A stretch of 64,000 nucleotides of DNA, from assembly GCA_963931925.1 (NCBI GenBank), contig OZ007583.1, forward strand, positions 11,652,133 to 11,716,132. The letters are read 5' to 3'. The position numbers were made by a program, and so were the translations under genes. Below the pieces are notes generated by a model, which did not search any database, was not told the origin of the DNA, and saw nothing but the letters and a program-made list of their open reading frames with translations. The stretch is from Onchidella celtica. Its lineage: Eukaryota; Mollusca; Gastropoda; Systellommatophora; Onchidiidae. Of the stretch, positions 23,106 through 36,380 are shown piece after piece. Positions within the stretch are counted from its first letter, which is position 1; every line of letters begins with the position of its first letter.

Positions 23106-23149
23106 TATTTTATAATAAGATTGGTATTATCTATATATATATTTTGGTA

Positions 23150-23640
23150 ACTCGAAACTTTGGTCACCTAAGGCTCAGGAACCGCATCACACTCAGGCTT
23201 CAAACTTTGCACAATAGCGTATTATCAATGCGAAATTAACATGGACTATATTAGAAATGAAATGTTCAGGCTTCTACGTTTCATTTTTCATTGTTTCGGC
23301 ATCATTTAAATCTATTTCGAGTCATGGTTCGCCATTTTAAGGTTTCATTGAAGCTGTGCATGCGCATTATGGGGCCATGACATCATCACTTCCTGAAAAT
23401 TTTCGTTGCGCACCAGTGCACATTGTGTACTGTCCTATCGCTGAGTTTTGGGGATGACCCTACGCATCTCGGCTTTTGTTCTTATTCCTTTCGGTCTGAA
23501 GTGGTGTCCTTTGTTGTTGCATCTCTTCTTTTAAGCTATCTATGCAGCATTAATGCCTTCCTTAGTTCACAGCCGTCTTAAGTTTTACCAAAAAAAAAAC
23601 CACAACAAAACACAAACCTGTCCGTGGAACGGGTACTCAG
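23150..23640 (+). mobile_element. Possible Helitron-like repeat
   Basis: Ends in CCGTGGAACGG (4-bp stem) then a short spacer and CAGCTAGT, resembling a Helitron 3' end. It holds a block, TCGCTGAGTTTTGGGGATG, that recurs at 36186. Its left end is not defined. Confidence 0.3.
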
Positions 23641-24366
23641 CTAGTTAGTTCCTAAAACTGATGTACTACTGACTTAGCACTGAAGAGTTTTCCCATAAAG
23701 AATCTAGTTAAAATAATATACACCTACCTCCTCTTTCCTCCCTCCCACATTTTTGAAAATCCAGATTGGATTATTCCTCCCTTCCTCCCTTCCTTCCCTA
23801 GCTTAGGAGGAATTTTTGAGATATGAAATGGCAAAAAGAAACAGTGTTTCCTGGTGAGCGGAAACGGCACCCTCAATGCATTTATGAAAATGTTCTTTCT
23901 ATTTCTCTACTTCGAGGGTATTTGGCGTTTCCCTTGCGGTTTCCTTTTCCGTACACATGGAATCTCAGCTTTACTCGAACAGTCATTCTGTTCAAAGGGG
24001 AAAAAAGGCCTCCCAAGAGAATTGCTTTCTTTACAGAATAAATCTGGCTGCATTTTTTTTCCTGTCGTTGCTCAAACTGGTTACACTGAAATCTTAACAA
24101 TACCAGTAACAAAGCTGTACTAAAAACTTTGACGATTATTCCAACGTTCACATGCCCCTTAATCTAAAATGTGAGCACAGCAAAAATATTAATTAATTGA
24201 GTTAAATTAAAAGCATTTCTAAAAAAATTCGAATTCGATTACGCCCATTGTAAAAACAGATGTACTGGAGTTTTATGAGCTCAGTTTTAGTGCGTTTAAG
24301 CTCTTTATTTTAGGAGGTTCCGCTGCTCTTGGCATTTACACCTTCGTTTTCTTGTTTTTATTTTTC
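23641..24366. other. Intergenic, with partial foldback repeat
   Basis: The interval 23840-23970 resembles the foldback family of 4190 and 46229, with its GGAAACGG and CCTTTTCCGTACACATG blocks. No gene recognised. Confidence 0.4.
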
Positions 24367-25360
24367 TTGTTGTTGTTTCTGTATGTTTTTGTGATATGGA
24401 TTAGTTGTTGTTGTTTCTGTATGTTTTTGTGATATGGATTAGTTGTTGTTGTTTCTGTATGTTTTTGTGATATGGATTAGTTGTTGTTGTTTCTGTATGT
24501 TTTTGTGATATGGATTAGTTGTTGTTGTTTCTGTATGTTTTTGTGATATGGATTAGTTGTTGTTGTTTCTGTATGTTTTTGTGATATGGATTAGTTGTTG
24601 TTGTTTCTGTATGTTTTTGTGATATGGATTAGTTGTTGTTGTTTCTGTATGTTTTTGTGATATGGATTAGTTGTTGTTGTTTCTGTATGTTTTTGTGATA
24701 TGGATTAGTTGTTGTTGTTTCTGTATGTTTTTGTGATATGGATTAGTTGTTGTTGTTTCTGTATGTTTTTGTGATATGGATTAGTTGTTGTTGTTTCTGT
24801 ATGTTTTTGTGATATGGATTAGTTGTTGTTGTTTCTGTATGTTTTTGTGATATGGATTAGTTGTTGTTGTTTCTGTATGTTTTTGTGATATGGATTAGTT
24901 GTTGTTGTTTCTGTATGTTTTTGTGATATGGATTAGTTGTTGTTGTTTCTGTATGTTTTTGTGATATGGATTAGTTGTTGTTGTTTCTGTATGTTTTTGT
25001 GATATGGATTAGTTGTTGTTGTTTCTGTATGTTTTTGTGATATGGATTAGTTGTTGTTGTTTCTGTATGTTTTTGTGATATGGATTAGTTGTTGTTGTTT
25101 CTGTATATTTTTGTGATATGGATTAGTTGTTGTTGTTTCTGTATGTTTTTGTGATATGGATTAGTTGTTGTTGTTTCTGTATGTTTTTGTGATATGGATT
25201 AGTTGTTGTTGTTTCTGTATGTTTTTGTGATATGGATTAGTTGTTGTTGTTTCTGTATGTTTTTGTGATATGGATTAGTTGTTGTTGTTTCTGTATGTTT
25301 TTGTGATATGGATTAGTTGTTGTTGTTTCTGTATGTTTTTGTGATATGGATTAGTTGTTG
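24367..25360. repeat. 38-bp minisatellite, 26 copies
   Basis: Perfect 38-bp periodicity from the GTGATATGGATTAG copy at 24391 to the one at 25341. The unit also contains TTGTTGTTGTTTCTGTATG. I saw only one variant, GTATATTTTT near 25106. The array abuts the 3' side of a minus-strand SINE. Confidence 0.97.
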
Positions 25361-25371
25361 TTTTTTTTTTT

Positions 25372-25682
25372 TAGAATTTTGTCGAGGCAACGGCCTTGGT
25401 GGGCATGCACTTCTCGAACTTTCGACTGCAAGGTATCTTTAACGTGTGCAGCGTGCACAGGGACCCTCCGAGTTTTTCATCCTTATCCGAGAAGATTTGC
25501 TGCTCGATCCTACCCACCATAGCATCAGGGAAAGGAATGCCCCCCCCCCCCAGAAAAAACAACAACAACAACAAACAAATAAAAATTTAAAAAATCCAAC
25601 ATGCTTGCCCCCGACCGGGAATCGAACCCAGTACCTTCGGCATGAGAGGCGAACACTTTGCCTCTTAGTCTTATTCCCATGT
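25372..25682 (-). repeat. tRNA-derived SINE, minus strand
   Basis: Head with box B-like GGTTCGATTCCC at the right, body with CTTCTCGGATAAGGATG and the GTGCACGCTGCACACG block. The usual tail is replaced by a poly-T (plus strand) leading straight into the 38-bp minisatellite. Confidence 0.85.
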
Positions 25683-26091
25683 GTCCCGCTTTAAAGGTTA
25701 AAGTAGGTTCTTTCGCTACTTTAACAGTTACTTTCACAAGTGTCTGTTTGACAGAACTTACACAACCTGTGTTTCCTTGATGGCAGAATAAAGACACCGG
25801 CAAAATGCCTCACACGGGAAGCTGAATCAAACCATTAAGTGCCTGAGGCAGTGTTGGCACTCTGTGAGTTATAAACAGCTCCAGAGATCAGGTCTCAACA
25901 CAGGAAAACTTAGTGTGATTTGTGTCGACCAGTCCCTGACGATCTATGAATCTGTAATGATCAATACAATTCATCGACGCGGAGAATGCGATGAATAAAT
26001 CTATAGGAAACAACAGAGTTCAGAATGGATTGTTTTTGTTGTTTGTTTTTCTTAACTGTGGCCCGAATTGGTTAATGACATATTGTATGAC

Positions 26092-26680
<589 letters not shown>

Positions 26681-26760
26681 ATGTATCCTCCCCTCTCATT
26701 CTATCTATATCAAGAGAGCTATGTATTGTTATGAATAGTTTTATTCTGAATCAGTTGTAA

Positions 26761-27999
26761 AGAGGGGCGTGTCTCTGACATGTACCTGGCAGGGGGGAGG
26801 AGGTCTGGGGTGCGTCATACTTTTTTCAATGTTATTTTGATAAAAAATTTAAAGGTTTGATTTTATAGAGGTATTTTTTACTAGATGAGTTGTAGCACTA
26901 TATAAAACGAATATTGGCAATCTTACTATAATCAAATATACTAGAATTGATAACATAAGACAGCTGGTGCTTTTATCGTGCACAGATTTCGAACCGCCAC
27001 CTAGTGGCAAACACGCGGAAGTTATGAAAAGTGCTGTATTTTACAAAGCCAAATAGGCCTAAGGAAAATATTGAATTTGTTCAATGCTAGGCGATCGCTA
27101 TAGGCCTTGATTGACGTCACTTATTGTGGAATTATAACCTCAATTGCAATGGGAGAACTCTGGCTATTTTTTCCTTTCTTTTAGTCGCAGTAGCACTGTC
27201 ACAATTTTGCATTATACATTTACCATTATATCAAACGTTCTTTTCATAATACTAGTGCAAGGACCTGCTCAAAGAACGGGTTGCAATATCATCTTGCTGA
27301 AATTAGAATAAAAGACACATGAGTTACTCAGTCGGCACACAGATTATGTAGATCAAAGTAGAAAAGAACACGCACAATCGGCAAACAGATTATGTAGATT
27401 TAGGTAGAAAACAACTCACAACTGGCACAGTAACACCCGCATGGCCCGTGCATAAGGCAGACGGCACAGAAACGCATGCCTTCAAACTTTGAAACGCAAC
27501 CGGAAGTTTAAAGACGAAACAAAACAAAGGCAGGAGGGAGGCCATCATTGTTGAGGAGAAAGCATTATTCAATATTTTTAGGCCTATTTTCATTTATTAC
27601 AAAATTACGATACTTCGCTTTCATGTCAAAGGAATAGACATAGTAGCAAAAAGAACTATCTTTCACATGTAATTTTTTCAGGTCAGGGCATTTCTTCCTC
27701 GCAACAGTGATTTTTTTCTTTGCTGTTTATTTATATAGATGCGCATTGGCCCCGCCCCTGATCAGCGGGCAAATTGTGTGCACTGTTTTTTTTAGTGTGC
27801 GAAGAAGACAATGTCTCATCTTATCGTTTCTAGTATCTTTGCTATAATGGAACTAGAGTTTGAACACGTAGCCACCTAAAATTCCGCGACTACGTAGAGG
27901 AAAATTCTTAACCTTTTTGTGCTGTCTTACTTTTTTTACCATGAGTTACGTGGACACATTCATTTCGGACAACACCAGTCTCTAGGATTATTTGGTTAC
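26761..27999. other. Intergenic, no gene recognised
   Basis: Unique-looking AT-rich sequence. Short open frames lack recognisable domains. A segment near 26960-27020 (TGCACAGATTTCGAACCGCCACC) is partly repeated in inverse near 29130-29165. Confidence 0.4.
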
Positions 28000-28287
28000 G
28001 ATTTTTTTTTGAGCCGCAAAAAAGAAACTCATTTTCGTCGAGAAGAATCAAAAAGCATGATCGGAAAAATTCGTCCTTGACCTCTCTTTACACATTGGTG
28101 GTCGAAAATCAACGTTATCACATCTGTGTTTTTCTACATGAAATTGTGGTGTAACAGTAAGTTCTATTAGTCATTGCATCGAATCCAAATGTCGTTTTAA
28201 TGTAGCTTAGATCTAGAGAATAATATACGTTTGGGTTTGGTACATGGACAGTTTGCAAAATTTATCTTGCGCCGGTCGGTTAGTTAT
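28000..28287 (+). mobile_element. Helitron-like repeat, family E, copy 1
   Basis: Similar over about 280 bp to 49580-49888, sharing AATTGTGGTGTAA, GCATCGAATCCAA and TTAGATCTAGA. It ends with a slightly decayed hairpin (GCAAAATTTATCTTGC) then CGGTTAGT. Confidence 0.55.
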
Positions 28288-28485
28288 AATAGCATAGCAT
28301 GTTTAATGAAACAATCAAAATGTCCATCTAAAATGCAACCTAAAGTTGGAGAACATCCAGGTTTTATCATGCACATTCACAATTCTTATGGGCGAACGCT
28401 CATACAAAGGTTGAGGGGGATGGGTGGGGGCAAAGATACTAGAAACGATAAAATGAGACTTGAGACACTGTCTTCTTTGTACCAC

Positions 28486-28595
28486 CAGAGAGTATAGTTT
28501 CCCACTGTTTACCGCCTCTAGTTTCGGTTGCTAGCGCATACGTCGATCACGCGTAAAAGCGAAGCTTTCCCCTCTCTCTGAATCTATACTCTCTG
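28486..28595. mobile_element. Short MITE, CAGAGAGTATAG family
   Basis: 110 bp with CAGAGAGTATAG / CTATACTCTCTG terminal inverted repeats. It is flanked by GTACCAC on both sides (28479-28485 and 28596-28602). It looks like an internally deleted relative of the element that follows. Confidence 0.75.
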
Positions 28596-28602
28596 GTACC
28601 AC

Positions 28603-28941
28603 CAGAGAGTATAGATGTATAGAGAGGGTTCACTTCCGCCAAATCGCGAAACTGGGTCGCTGCGGTAAACAAGAAATTGAAGAATTGAAAGAGACCTTCT
28701 TCACCAAAGATAGTGTGCATATCAGTTTATTTCGGTTTGTTCATATTTTTGGGCTCACTGAAACTATTTAGAGCCGTTTGTAAGTTCTTACGCCCCGTGG
28801 AAATGCACAAACCAGTTTTGTTTACCGCAGCGACCTACTTTCCACTCCATGCTAACATTAACAATGGTTTCGCAGAGCCTCCCGTGTCTCGCAGTGCAAA
28901 TCGGCCAATAGTGAACCCTCTCTATATATCTATACTCTCTG
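28603..28941 (+). mobile_element. MITE, CAGAGAGTATAG family, full copy
   Basis: 339 bp with about 30-bp imperfect terminal inverted repeats starting CAGAGAGTATAG. GTACCAC flanks it on both sides (28596-28602 and 28942-28948), the left copy shared with the adjacent short MITE. Homologous copies lie at 37356-37699 (inverted) and 42338-42653. A hAT-like origin is possible from the CAGAG start and 7-8-bp duplication, but is not shown. Confidence 0.8.
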
Positions 28942-29384
28942 GTACCACTAAAAAAATCCGTGCACACAATTTGCGCGCTGATCAGGGGTGGGGTCGATGG
29001 CGCATGGTATCAAAAGAATGCTTGATGTAATGGTAAATTTATGATGCAACATTGTGACAGTGTTGCTGCGACTGAAAAAAAAAGAAAAAAATTGCCAGAG
29101 TTTTGCCACAGCGAATGAAGTCAGGTGCCGCTAGGTGGCGGTGCGAAATTATCTGTGCACGCTAAAAGCACTAGCTGTCTTATGTTATCAAGACTAGTAT
29201 CTTTGGTGGTGTTGCGGCTGAAGCCAAGAGCATGAAAAGCCTACATAAGGGGTTGCAGGGTGTCAAAAATTCCACAATCGAGCGCACGGACTCTTTTTGA
29301 GGCAAGTGTTTTCGGAAGATCTCTGCCCTAGGCATTTGCGCCGGCTTTTTATTTTTCTTTCTCTCGTTTTTGTTTTGGTTGTTG

Positions 29385-29752
29385 TTGTATTTGTATTTTG
29401 TATTTTGTATACTTATTTGATTCCATTGGGGGGGGGGGTGGGGAGTGGTAAGGGTTCGTTTTCATTTCTTTTTTTAAAAAATCAATTTTGCCCTGGCAGC
29501 GCCCTTGTTAGTCCTGCTCCTCTCGAGTCCCAAATGCCAAGATATCTTTAATGTGGGCAATGTGGACACGGGTCATCCGAATTTTTTCGTCCTCATTCGA
29601 GACGACTAGGCGCTCGATCCTACTTACCTACCAATGGATCAGGGACAGAAAATGCCCCCAAATTTCCAACATGCCTGCACCGACCGGGAATGGAACCCTT
29701 TACCCTCAGCATAAGAGTCGACCATCTTACCTCCCCTTTAGACCAATGCGTC
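29385..29752 (-). repeat. tRNA-derived SINE, tail type 1
   Basis: Minus-strand copy with a diverged head, the AATGTGGGCAATGTGGACACG block, and a TATTTGTATTTTGTATTTTG tail on the plus strand. A poly-G run and insert lie between body and tail. Confidence 0.8.
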
Positions 29753-30186
29753 ATTTACTTTTTGGATGGCCCCTATTTGGGCATGGCGGTGGTTTCGACC
29801 TGTCTTTTCTGATTTCTTTTGTCTCACCTTAGGGCCGGGTCATAGTGTCCAAAACCACACATTGTTATAATGTGGAGAGTACGAGAACGCAGGTGACTAA
29901 AATCGATAGTTCTCACCGATTACTACTTTTCACGGCTTTGTAATCTCAAGGGATGCCGAGAAATCGTTTATTGATGGAGTATTGACTGTTTCATGAATTA
30001 AGGACAGATTGATTACTCCCGGTAGAGTTCGATAGATTTAGCCACGACTGAATACGTCTTAATTATGCTCTTGCTCTTTTTAGGTCTCTTGTTTACAAAA
30101 GAAAATACCTTACTGCTGCCTGCAAGGAGAATGTACTGTCTCTCTTCAGACTCATAAAAATTCAGATACCAAATAACGGACAAAAA
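29753..30186. other. Intergenic, no gene recognised
   Basis: No recognisable frame or repeat boundary. Confidence 0.4.
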
Positions 30187-30720
30187 TCAATCCATATCCC
30201 CCCCCCCCCCAAAACCCACAACCCTTATCCCCAACCAAATCATATCCCCTCTCCCCAACCAGCCCATACCCTTCTCCACAACTAGCCCATATCCCGTCTC
30301 CCCACCTAACCCATACCCCCTCTCCCGAACGAGCCCATATTCCCTCTCTTCAACCAACCCATATCCCCTCCCCCCACCCATATACCCTCTCCCCAACCAA
30401 CCCATATCCCCTCTCCCTAACTAAACCATATCCCCTCTCCCTAACTAAACCATATCCCCTCTCCCCAACCAACCCATATCCCCTCTCCCTAACTAAACCA
30501 TATCCCCTCTCCCCAACTAACCCATATCCCCTCTCCCCAGTTAACCCACCCCTCTCCCCAAGCAACCCATATCCCCAAGCAACCCATATCCCCTCTCGCC
30601 AACGAACCCATATCCCCTCTCCCCTCTCCAGAACCCATTTATATCCCCTTTCCCCAACCAATCCATATCCCCTCTCCCCAACCAACCCGTATTGCCTCTC
30701 CCCACGCAACCCACAGCCCC
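30187..30720. repeat. 24-bp minisatellite
   Basis: About 22 imperfect copies of a 24-bp unit with core CATATCCCCTCTCCC. As 24 is divisible by three, the minus strand shows a regular 8-residue repeat (GYGLVGER type). Unit loss and frame breaks argue against a protein. Confidence 0.9.
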
Positions 30721-31155
30721 CCCCCCCTTCTCCGACCATCCCCTTAAGAACTCTTTACTCCTTTCTTTAGCTCTCTCTCTAGGCGCCAGACCAAATAGCC
30801 CTTTGGGGGCTAAGAGGAAGAAAAGCAGAAGAAGAAAACGATGAAGACGAGGAAGAAGAAACAGAAGAAGATGAAGAAGACGTGGTAGAAGAATGGCAGG
30901 GAACAAGATAAAATAGAAGAAAGGAAAGCAAAGGCAAACAGCAAGAAAAGCAAGGTGTAAATGCCAAGTGCAGCTATCCTCCTAAAACAAAGACATCAAA
31001 CCTGTTCTGTTCAGAAGTCCAGATTTTTACAGGGAAATTGGCAGCTGCTTATCCATTCGGGGTCAAAGCGTCTTAGGGCAAGGGCACACTAAGCAGTTGT
31101 CCAGGGGCCTTGAGGGTTTAGGAGGCGTCCGGGTATGGAGATTATTTTCACATTG
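30721..31155. other. Purine-rich intergenic stretch
   Basis: GAA/GAAGA-rich sequence around 30810-30950, otherwise nothing recognised. Confidence 0.5.
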
Positions 31156-31774
31156 TGTAACAGCTGAGGTTGTTCTAGCACGCTATAGTAGGGGGGAGTT
31201 AGTTGATCTAACTACAACCCTTTAGAAAACGAAACTATTACAGCTGTAGAATAAATAAACACGAGATCCGATGATCGATTAAATAATACATGTACTAAAG
31301 TTTAATAACTGTATCTTAACAATAAAATACCAGGAAGGCACCAGCGAACAACTAAATATCTTACGCCACACGGAAAGGAAAATTCACTTACTCACCGACC
31401 AACCACTCACATGGGTCCATATATATAGGTATTTCTGTAGAAAGTCACCGAAATAAATGTAACTTTTGCTCTCGCCCGAAACACATAAACTAACCAATCA
31501 CGTATCAGTACGTCACCAGGTTACATCACTCAAGGCCAAATCTGGCGTAAACATCTACTTCCACACCTTTATGGAACGTTCAGGAATATACTAATATTTA
31601 CGAAAAGAGCCAACAACCGAGCGAGGAAAACAACTACTCACAAGGAAAGGAGGGCAAGGTCAGAGTTCACTCTGGCGAACGTCAACAATAAAATGAAAGA
31701 AGAAGTGAACACATGCTCAGTCACCAGTAGAACAAGCAACGGGGAAGGGCAAGGGGTAGCCTGCAGACGCTACA
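31156..31774 (-). mobile_element. Solo LTR, family C
   Basis: 619 bp, reverse-complement relative of 4479-5067, running TGTAACAGCTGAGG to GCAGACGCTACA on the plus strand. Perfect flanking duplication CATTG (31151-31155 and 31775-31779). No internal sequence. Confidence 0.9.
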
Positions 31775-32640
31775 CATTGGTTTTTGAAACGGGGAACAAC
31801 ATTCTGAACATTACAAAAGAATCTTCTCACGGGTTCATAATAATGTTAACCCTCTAATGCCCAGTCGAAAATTGCCAATTCCAAAACTTCTGAAATAATA
31901 TGCTGTACTGATTTTGTGTAGATTATTGCAAACTTAAAGATATTTATTGGAAAAATTATCTGTTACTAAAATAGGAGGAGTAAGTGTATCAAAGATACAG
32001 CATTTTGACTCTAGGTGACCTATTTCCGACATGGTACCCTGGGCGGCTCTTTTTGGGACGACTCTATACCCTAAGTGACGTCCAAAAGTGGGTATTGTTT
32101 GCACTGTGAAGTGTTGGGACAAGTTTTAGGGTTAGGGTTAGGGCTATTATTGGGTTAAGATCGCTTGCTACCAGAACCTTTTCTTTGACGACATGGTCAT
32201 AATAAAATGTTCGGAAATTTGCAATAAACCGATTCCAAAATTTGTATTTTGAGTATTTGGACTGCTTCTTCTTCTCAACCTCTAGTGTCAAAACGTGGCA
32301 CCTGGTTCAGGAACCAGGGCTCTCCATCTTTCTCTGTCAGTTGTTTTTTTCTGTCTTTAATGTTGATCCCTCTTCCTTCAGACTGGACTGTTCTTTTGAG
32401 GGTTGTTTTTGTCTTCCTCTTCTTCTCTCTCCGGGTTGGCCTCCAAAATAGTGCTGCCTTTGGGAGTCTTTTATTGTCCATTCTCGATACGTCCCCATAA
32501 TATTTCGATCTTTTCTTTGTGATGACGTTTGATGTGTATGGTTGTTGAGCAGTTTCTCTTACCTCTTGACTGGTTTTAGACTCGCCCCATCTGATTTCTA
32601 TAGGGAACGTGATTGAATGACACAGTTACTATATTTAGAT
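31775..32640. other. Intergenic, with a short TTAGGG run
   Basis: Three TTAGGG repeats lie near 32128-32147, too few to call a telomeric array. Nothing else recognised. Confidence 0.45.
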
Positions 32641-32810
32641 TTACGTCATGGGACATTCGAACTGTTCAACACGGCTGTTAAGCACAGTTATGGACTTAGT
32701 ACACACTTTTTTATGTGCAGTTGATGTTTGTGCCTAGAATCACTCTTACAAAGTCCATAACAACTGTGCTTAACCACCGCGTTGAACAGTCCGAATGTCC
32801 CATGACGTCA
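32641..32810. mobile_element. Foldback MITE with about 60-bp arms
   Basis: The left arm (TTACGTCATGGGACATTCG onward) and right arm (CGAATGTCCCATGACGTCA) are near-perfect inverted repeats, including AAGCACAGTT / AACTGTGCTT, around a 50-bp centre. No coding capacity. Confidence 0.75.
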
Positions 32811-32842
32811 TCGGTAAATTTAAATAAAAAAAAATAAAAATA

Positions 32843-33508
32843 ATGTATAGCATTTATATAGCGCATATCCATTTAAAATGCTCTATGCGCTTTACAGAAA
32901 CAACATGTCAACCACAGAGCAGAATGGAGCTGCCTGCGAGCGCTCAACATACTGCACTGCTTCTTTCTCTCTCCCTGTCTCGCTCACTCTCTCTCTCTCT
33001 ATCTCAGAGCAAATTGTAACGCAGCCTGTTAGGCGCAGTTCACAACTCACAACAGTTCACAACTCACAGCAGTTCACAACTCACATCAGTTCACAACACA
33101 CAACTCACATCAGTTCACACAACACACAACTCAAATAATATTTGAATATTTATTAATAACAAATATATTTAATAATGAATAATAAATTCTGGCGGGGGGG
33201 GGGGGGGTGATATGGATAAATTTTAATCTATTAGTTTCAATTTTGCCCGGGCAGCGGCCTTTCGGCCTGCTCTTTACGATTTCCAACTGCCAAGGTATCT
33301 TTAACGTGCGCAACGTGCACACGGGCCCTCCGAATTTTTTCGTCCTTATCCGAGAAGACTAGGTACTCGATCCTACCCCCCAATAGGACCAGGGACTTGA
33401 AAATATGAGAAAAATCCAATTTCCAACATGCCTGCACTGCCCGGGTTTAGAACCCGGGACCCTTGGCATGAGAGGTGAGCACCTTGCCTCTAGACCACCT
33501 TGTCCCCA
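32843..33508 (-). repeat. Composite tRNA-derived SINE, tail type 2
   Basis: On the minus strand: tRNA-like head and shared body (33508 to about 33235), an AT-rich linker, a block with AGGCTGCGTTACAATTTGCT, a GA microsatellite, then TTTCTGTAAAGCGC and GCGCTATATAAAT at the end. The same modules occur in the same order at 51974-52540. Confidence 0.8.
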
Positions 33509-35030
33509 CTATGTCACGCTCTCTTTTGCTGATGTTCTCCACATTATTTACATCACATGCTTTGACCAGCAGTGATACTGGATAAATAACCATTCTTTTT
33601 CTGAAACACTCGCTATTAGGGATGGGACCATGGCTTGAAAAAATGTCGGGATGTTTTTTACATTGTCAGAATAAAAGACCGGGGTCCAGGGGACAAGATC
33701 CGGGGACATTATCCCGGTGGGGGACCAGCAACCCCTGTCCAAAAATAGTTTTTATGCATTTCAAGAGTTAAATGAAAGCCATTTCTAGCACTCTTATTCT
33801 AAAGTTGAATTTTTTTTTCTTTTAAATGAAGGATCTAGGTTCCTTTTGAAGACGGGGGGTGGGGAGAAAGAAACTAAAATCACACAAAGTGATTTTTGTT
33901 TTTACCCCCCTCTATACAAGTTAAGTTCATCAGCTTCATCTCTGCAAAACCAATGTAGAAAATCAAATCTTCTGGTTGCAGGAAGGAAGTTGTGAGACTT
34001 TCATACTTTCAATATTGGTTTCCTCACTTTCACATTTTTGTGTGACGATGGCTGTTCTCCCCCTGTTGTTTTTATTTAAATCGTTAAATCCCGTTCGCTA
34101 TAACCTTCCTCAGGAAGATTCTAGGCATTCGGCTGCTAGCTGGTAAATAATTTATAAACACCCTGTTCTTGTATCACACTAAGTCAAGTCTGTTTCCTGT
34201 CGGTTTTAACTCAGGCGTGATCTTATATTGAATCAACCTGCGAGACAAAAGCGTTTCAGTCTCATAAGTGAGCGAGATCCCGTTTATCTCTCAAGTCCAA
34301 AAAAAAAACGAGGCAAACAGACAGACAGACTTGACTCAAGGCGCCACTGGCTAAGTATGCACAATAAAGTGGCCGAAAAAAGAAAAAAAAAAAGAAGAGA
34401 AACTAAACACGTTCGATCAGAAGCTCCTCCTCGCGCCATCTTTTTTTTGAAAAAACTGATCGGGGTCAGTATCCGTATTATGGAAGCCTGTTGTTACTTG
34501 TACGTACGCACCCCAAGCGTTTTGCGCTAGGGGCACGTACGTATACACACCTGTCCCTAACCCCGCCCTTATCCTCAACTCTAAATCTTATCGAATCCCT
34601 AACCCTGCTCCCGACTCTTTCAACCACACACACAAAAAAGGAGTGAAACAAAAAGAATATCTGAGGGAATAATTGAATGTGGCTGTTGTAAAGAGTATTT
34701 GGCGAGAGCCCTCCAGCTCTGGAGTCCCAAAAAACGCTTTATCCCGAGTGCAAAAAAAACAACTCGAGGGGTGCACGTACTTGTAATATTATAACATTCA
34801 TATTGGGAAACCGCCTGTTTGATATATGCCTATCTGAAATTTTGCATGAGCTCATTTTTCACACTAAACCTTATCAATGTATAACTAATTTTTCATTTGT
34901 TAGAATTAATTTTAAAAAGCCATTCCTACAGCACTAAAATATGTATAAGCCGATGCATTTCAAATAAAATAAAACGGACAGTTTTAGAGAAAATCGATTC
35001 CGATCTTGCTCCTTCTAAATGAAGTAAAGA
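33509..35030. other. Intergenic, no gene recognised
   Basis: Short open frames only. None shows a recognisable domain or convincing splice context. Confidence 0.45.
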
Positions 35031-36284
35031 CAAAAAGTAGCAGAAAAGGAAATACTTGTACGTAGCAAAGCCTCGAGCGAGAAATAACACACAGAAAGGA
35101 TACAATCAAACGCAAAGGAAAAGGGAAGACGCACTCTGAATAGTGGATCAGGGCTCCAACAATTACTGGTCACAACCATGTATTTGATGCCCACAGCAAT
35201 GCTTTATACCGCAGCTTCCTTGGATAGCTGGGTTTGACTTTGAGTTTGTGATTCGGTTTTACGGCGTAACAGCGCGACAGTCGTCAGTTTGGGTACTCTT
35301 ATGTTCCCTATTAGGAGCTTCTAAATTTCACAAATAGAATTGAAAAGTTTCGTATAATTTTATCACATTGGTAACAATTTCAAAAGTTGTTTTGTAGGTA
35401 TCTGAAAAGAGTTTTGTAAATGATAAATGTAACTTTTTGTAACTTTTAGCCTCTCTCAGAGGGTGACAAGATGCACTGTGGGTCCACGTTAGAAACTAAT
35501 TCTTTCATGGAACCCCAGGCATAATGTCTTCTTCGGATATGTAAGAGATCCACATATTCAATCAAAATATGTTTTACTAACAGTTGGCCATTGCATGCGA
35601 TAGTTGGATAGAAATGAATGTTATTAGACTACTGTAATTTCCTGTTAGGCATTCCAACTGATGGGTGTAGAATTGTGACGCATCCACGGCGAGTTCGAAA
35701 ATTGAGATCTTTGCAGCTTCAAATAATAATGAAACTTTGGCCCAACTTTGTTCCCGCAAAGGCTTTTTTACTACGCGACGTAGAGAAATGAAAATTGGCA
35801 CATGTATGTAAATAATGTATCAAGTCTGTACGTGGTCTAATAATTTTTTCGCGAAACTCTTTACTTTTTCCAGAAATTCAGTTATAATTATCAGTTATCA
35901 ATTGTCTTTGAAGGCAACATCACTCGCGGTGCAACGGGGACCGATGAATGAGAATAGAAGTATGCACAGAAAGTACCGGTTTCAAAGTCTGGTGAAAGAT
36001 CATTTTCGTTTTTCAATCTCAGGTAGGCTACCGTTTTCCGCCAGTGTGTTTATATTCGGCGGAGTCACTTCCGCCTTACAAAGTCAATGTCGTGGAACTC
36101 CCCACGGTGGCCTCACTTCGCACGAGAGAGCACGACTGCAGCAGTCTAGCTAGTTCGTGTATTATCTATGGTACATGTATTGTCCTATCGCTGAGTTTTG
36201 GGGATGGCCCTACCCATCTTGACGAAATATTATAAAAACCACAGAAAAACTGTGGGGTCGCAACAGGGCTATAAGCAATGTCAA

Positions 36285-36380
36285 AATTGAGCAAAAAGAA
36301 AAAGTTGTATTTAGCGAAGCCCCGCGTGAGAAATAATACCCAAACTATACAAAGCAAACTAAAGAGAAGACAGAAAATGC
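36285..36380 (+). repeat. Dispersed 100-bp repeat
   Basis: Contains GCAAAAAGAAAAAGTTGTAT and CAAAGCAAACTAAAGAG. Close copies lie at 37078-37172 and 61285-61380. More distant ones lie near 35050-35130 and 36845-36920. The parent element is not identified. Confidence 0.65.

Noticed and set aside
24367..25360. CRISPR-like regular repeat
   Set aside because: The 38-bp units are directly tandem with no spacers, in a eukaryotic context.
30187..30739. Minus-strand frames with regular GYGLVGER-like octapeptides
   Set aside because: A 24-bp minisatellite automatically gives an 8-residue period. The frame breaks between blocks and there is no start, splice or domain context.
32128..32147. Telomere or internal telomeric array
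   Set aside because: Only about three TTAGGG copies.
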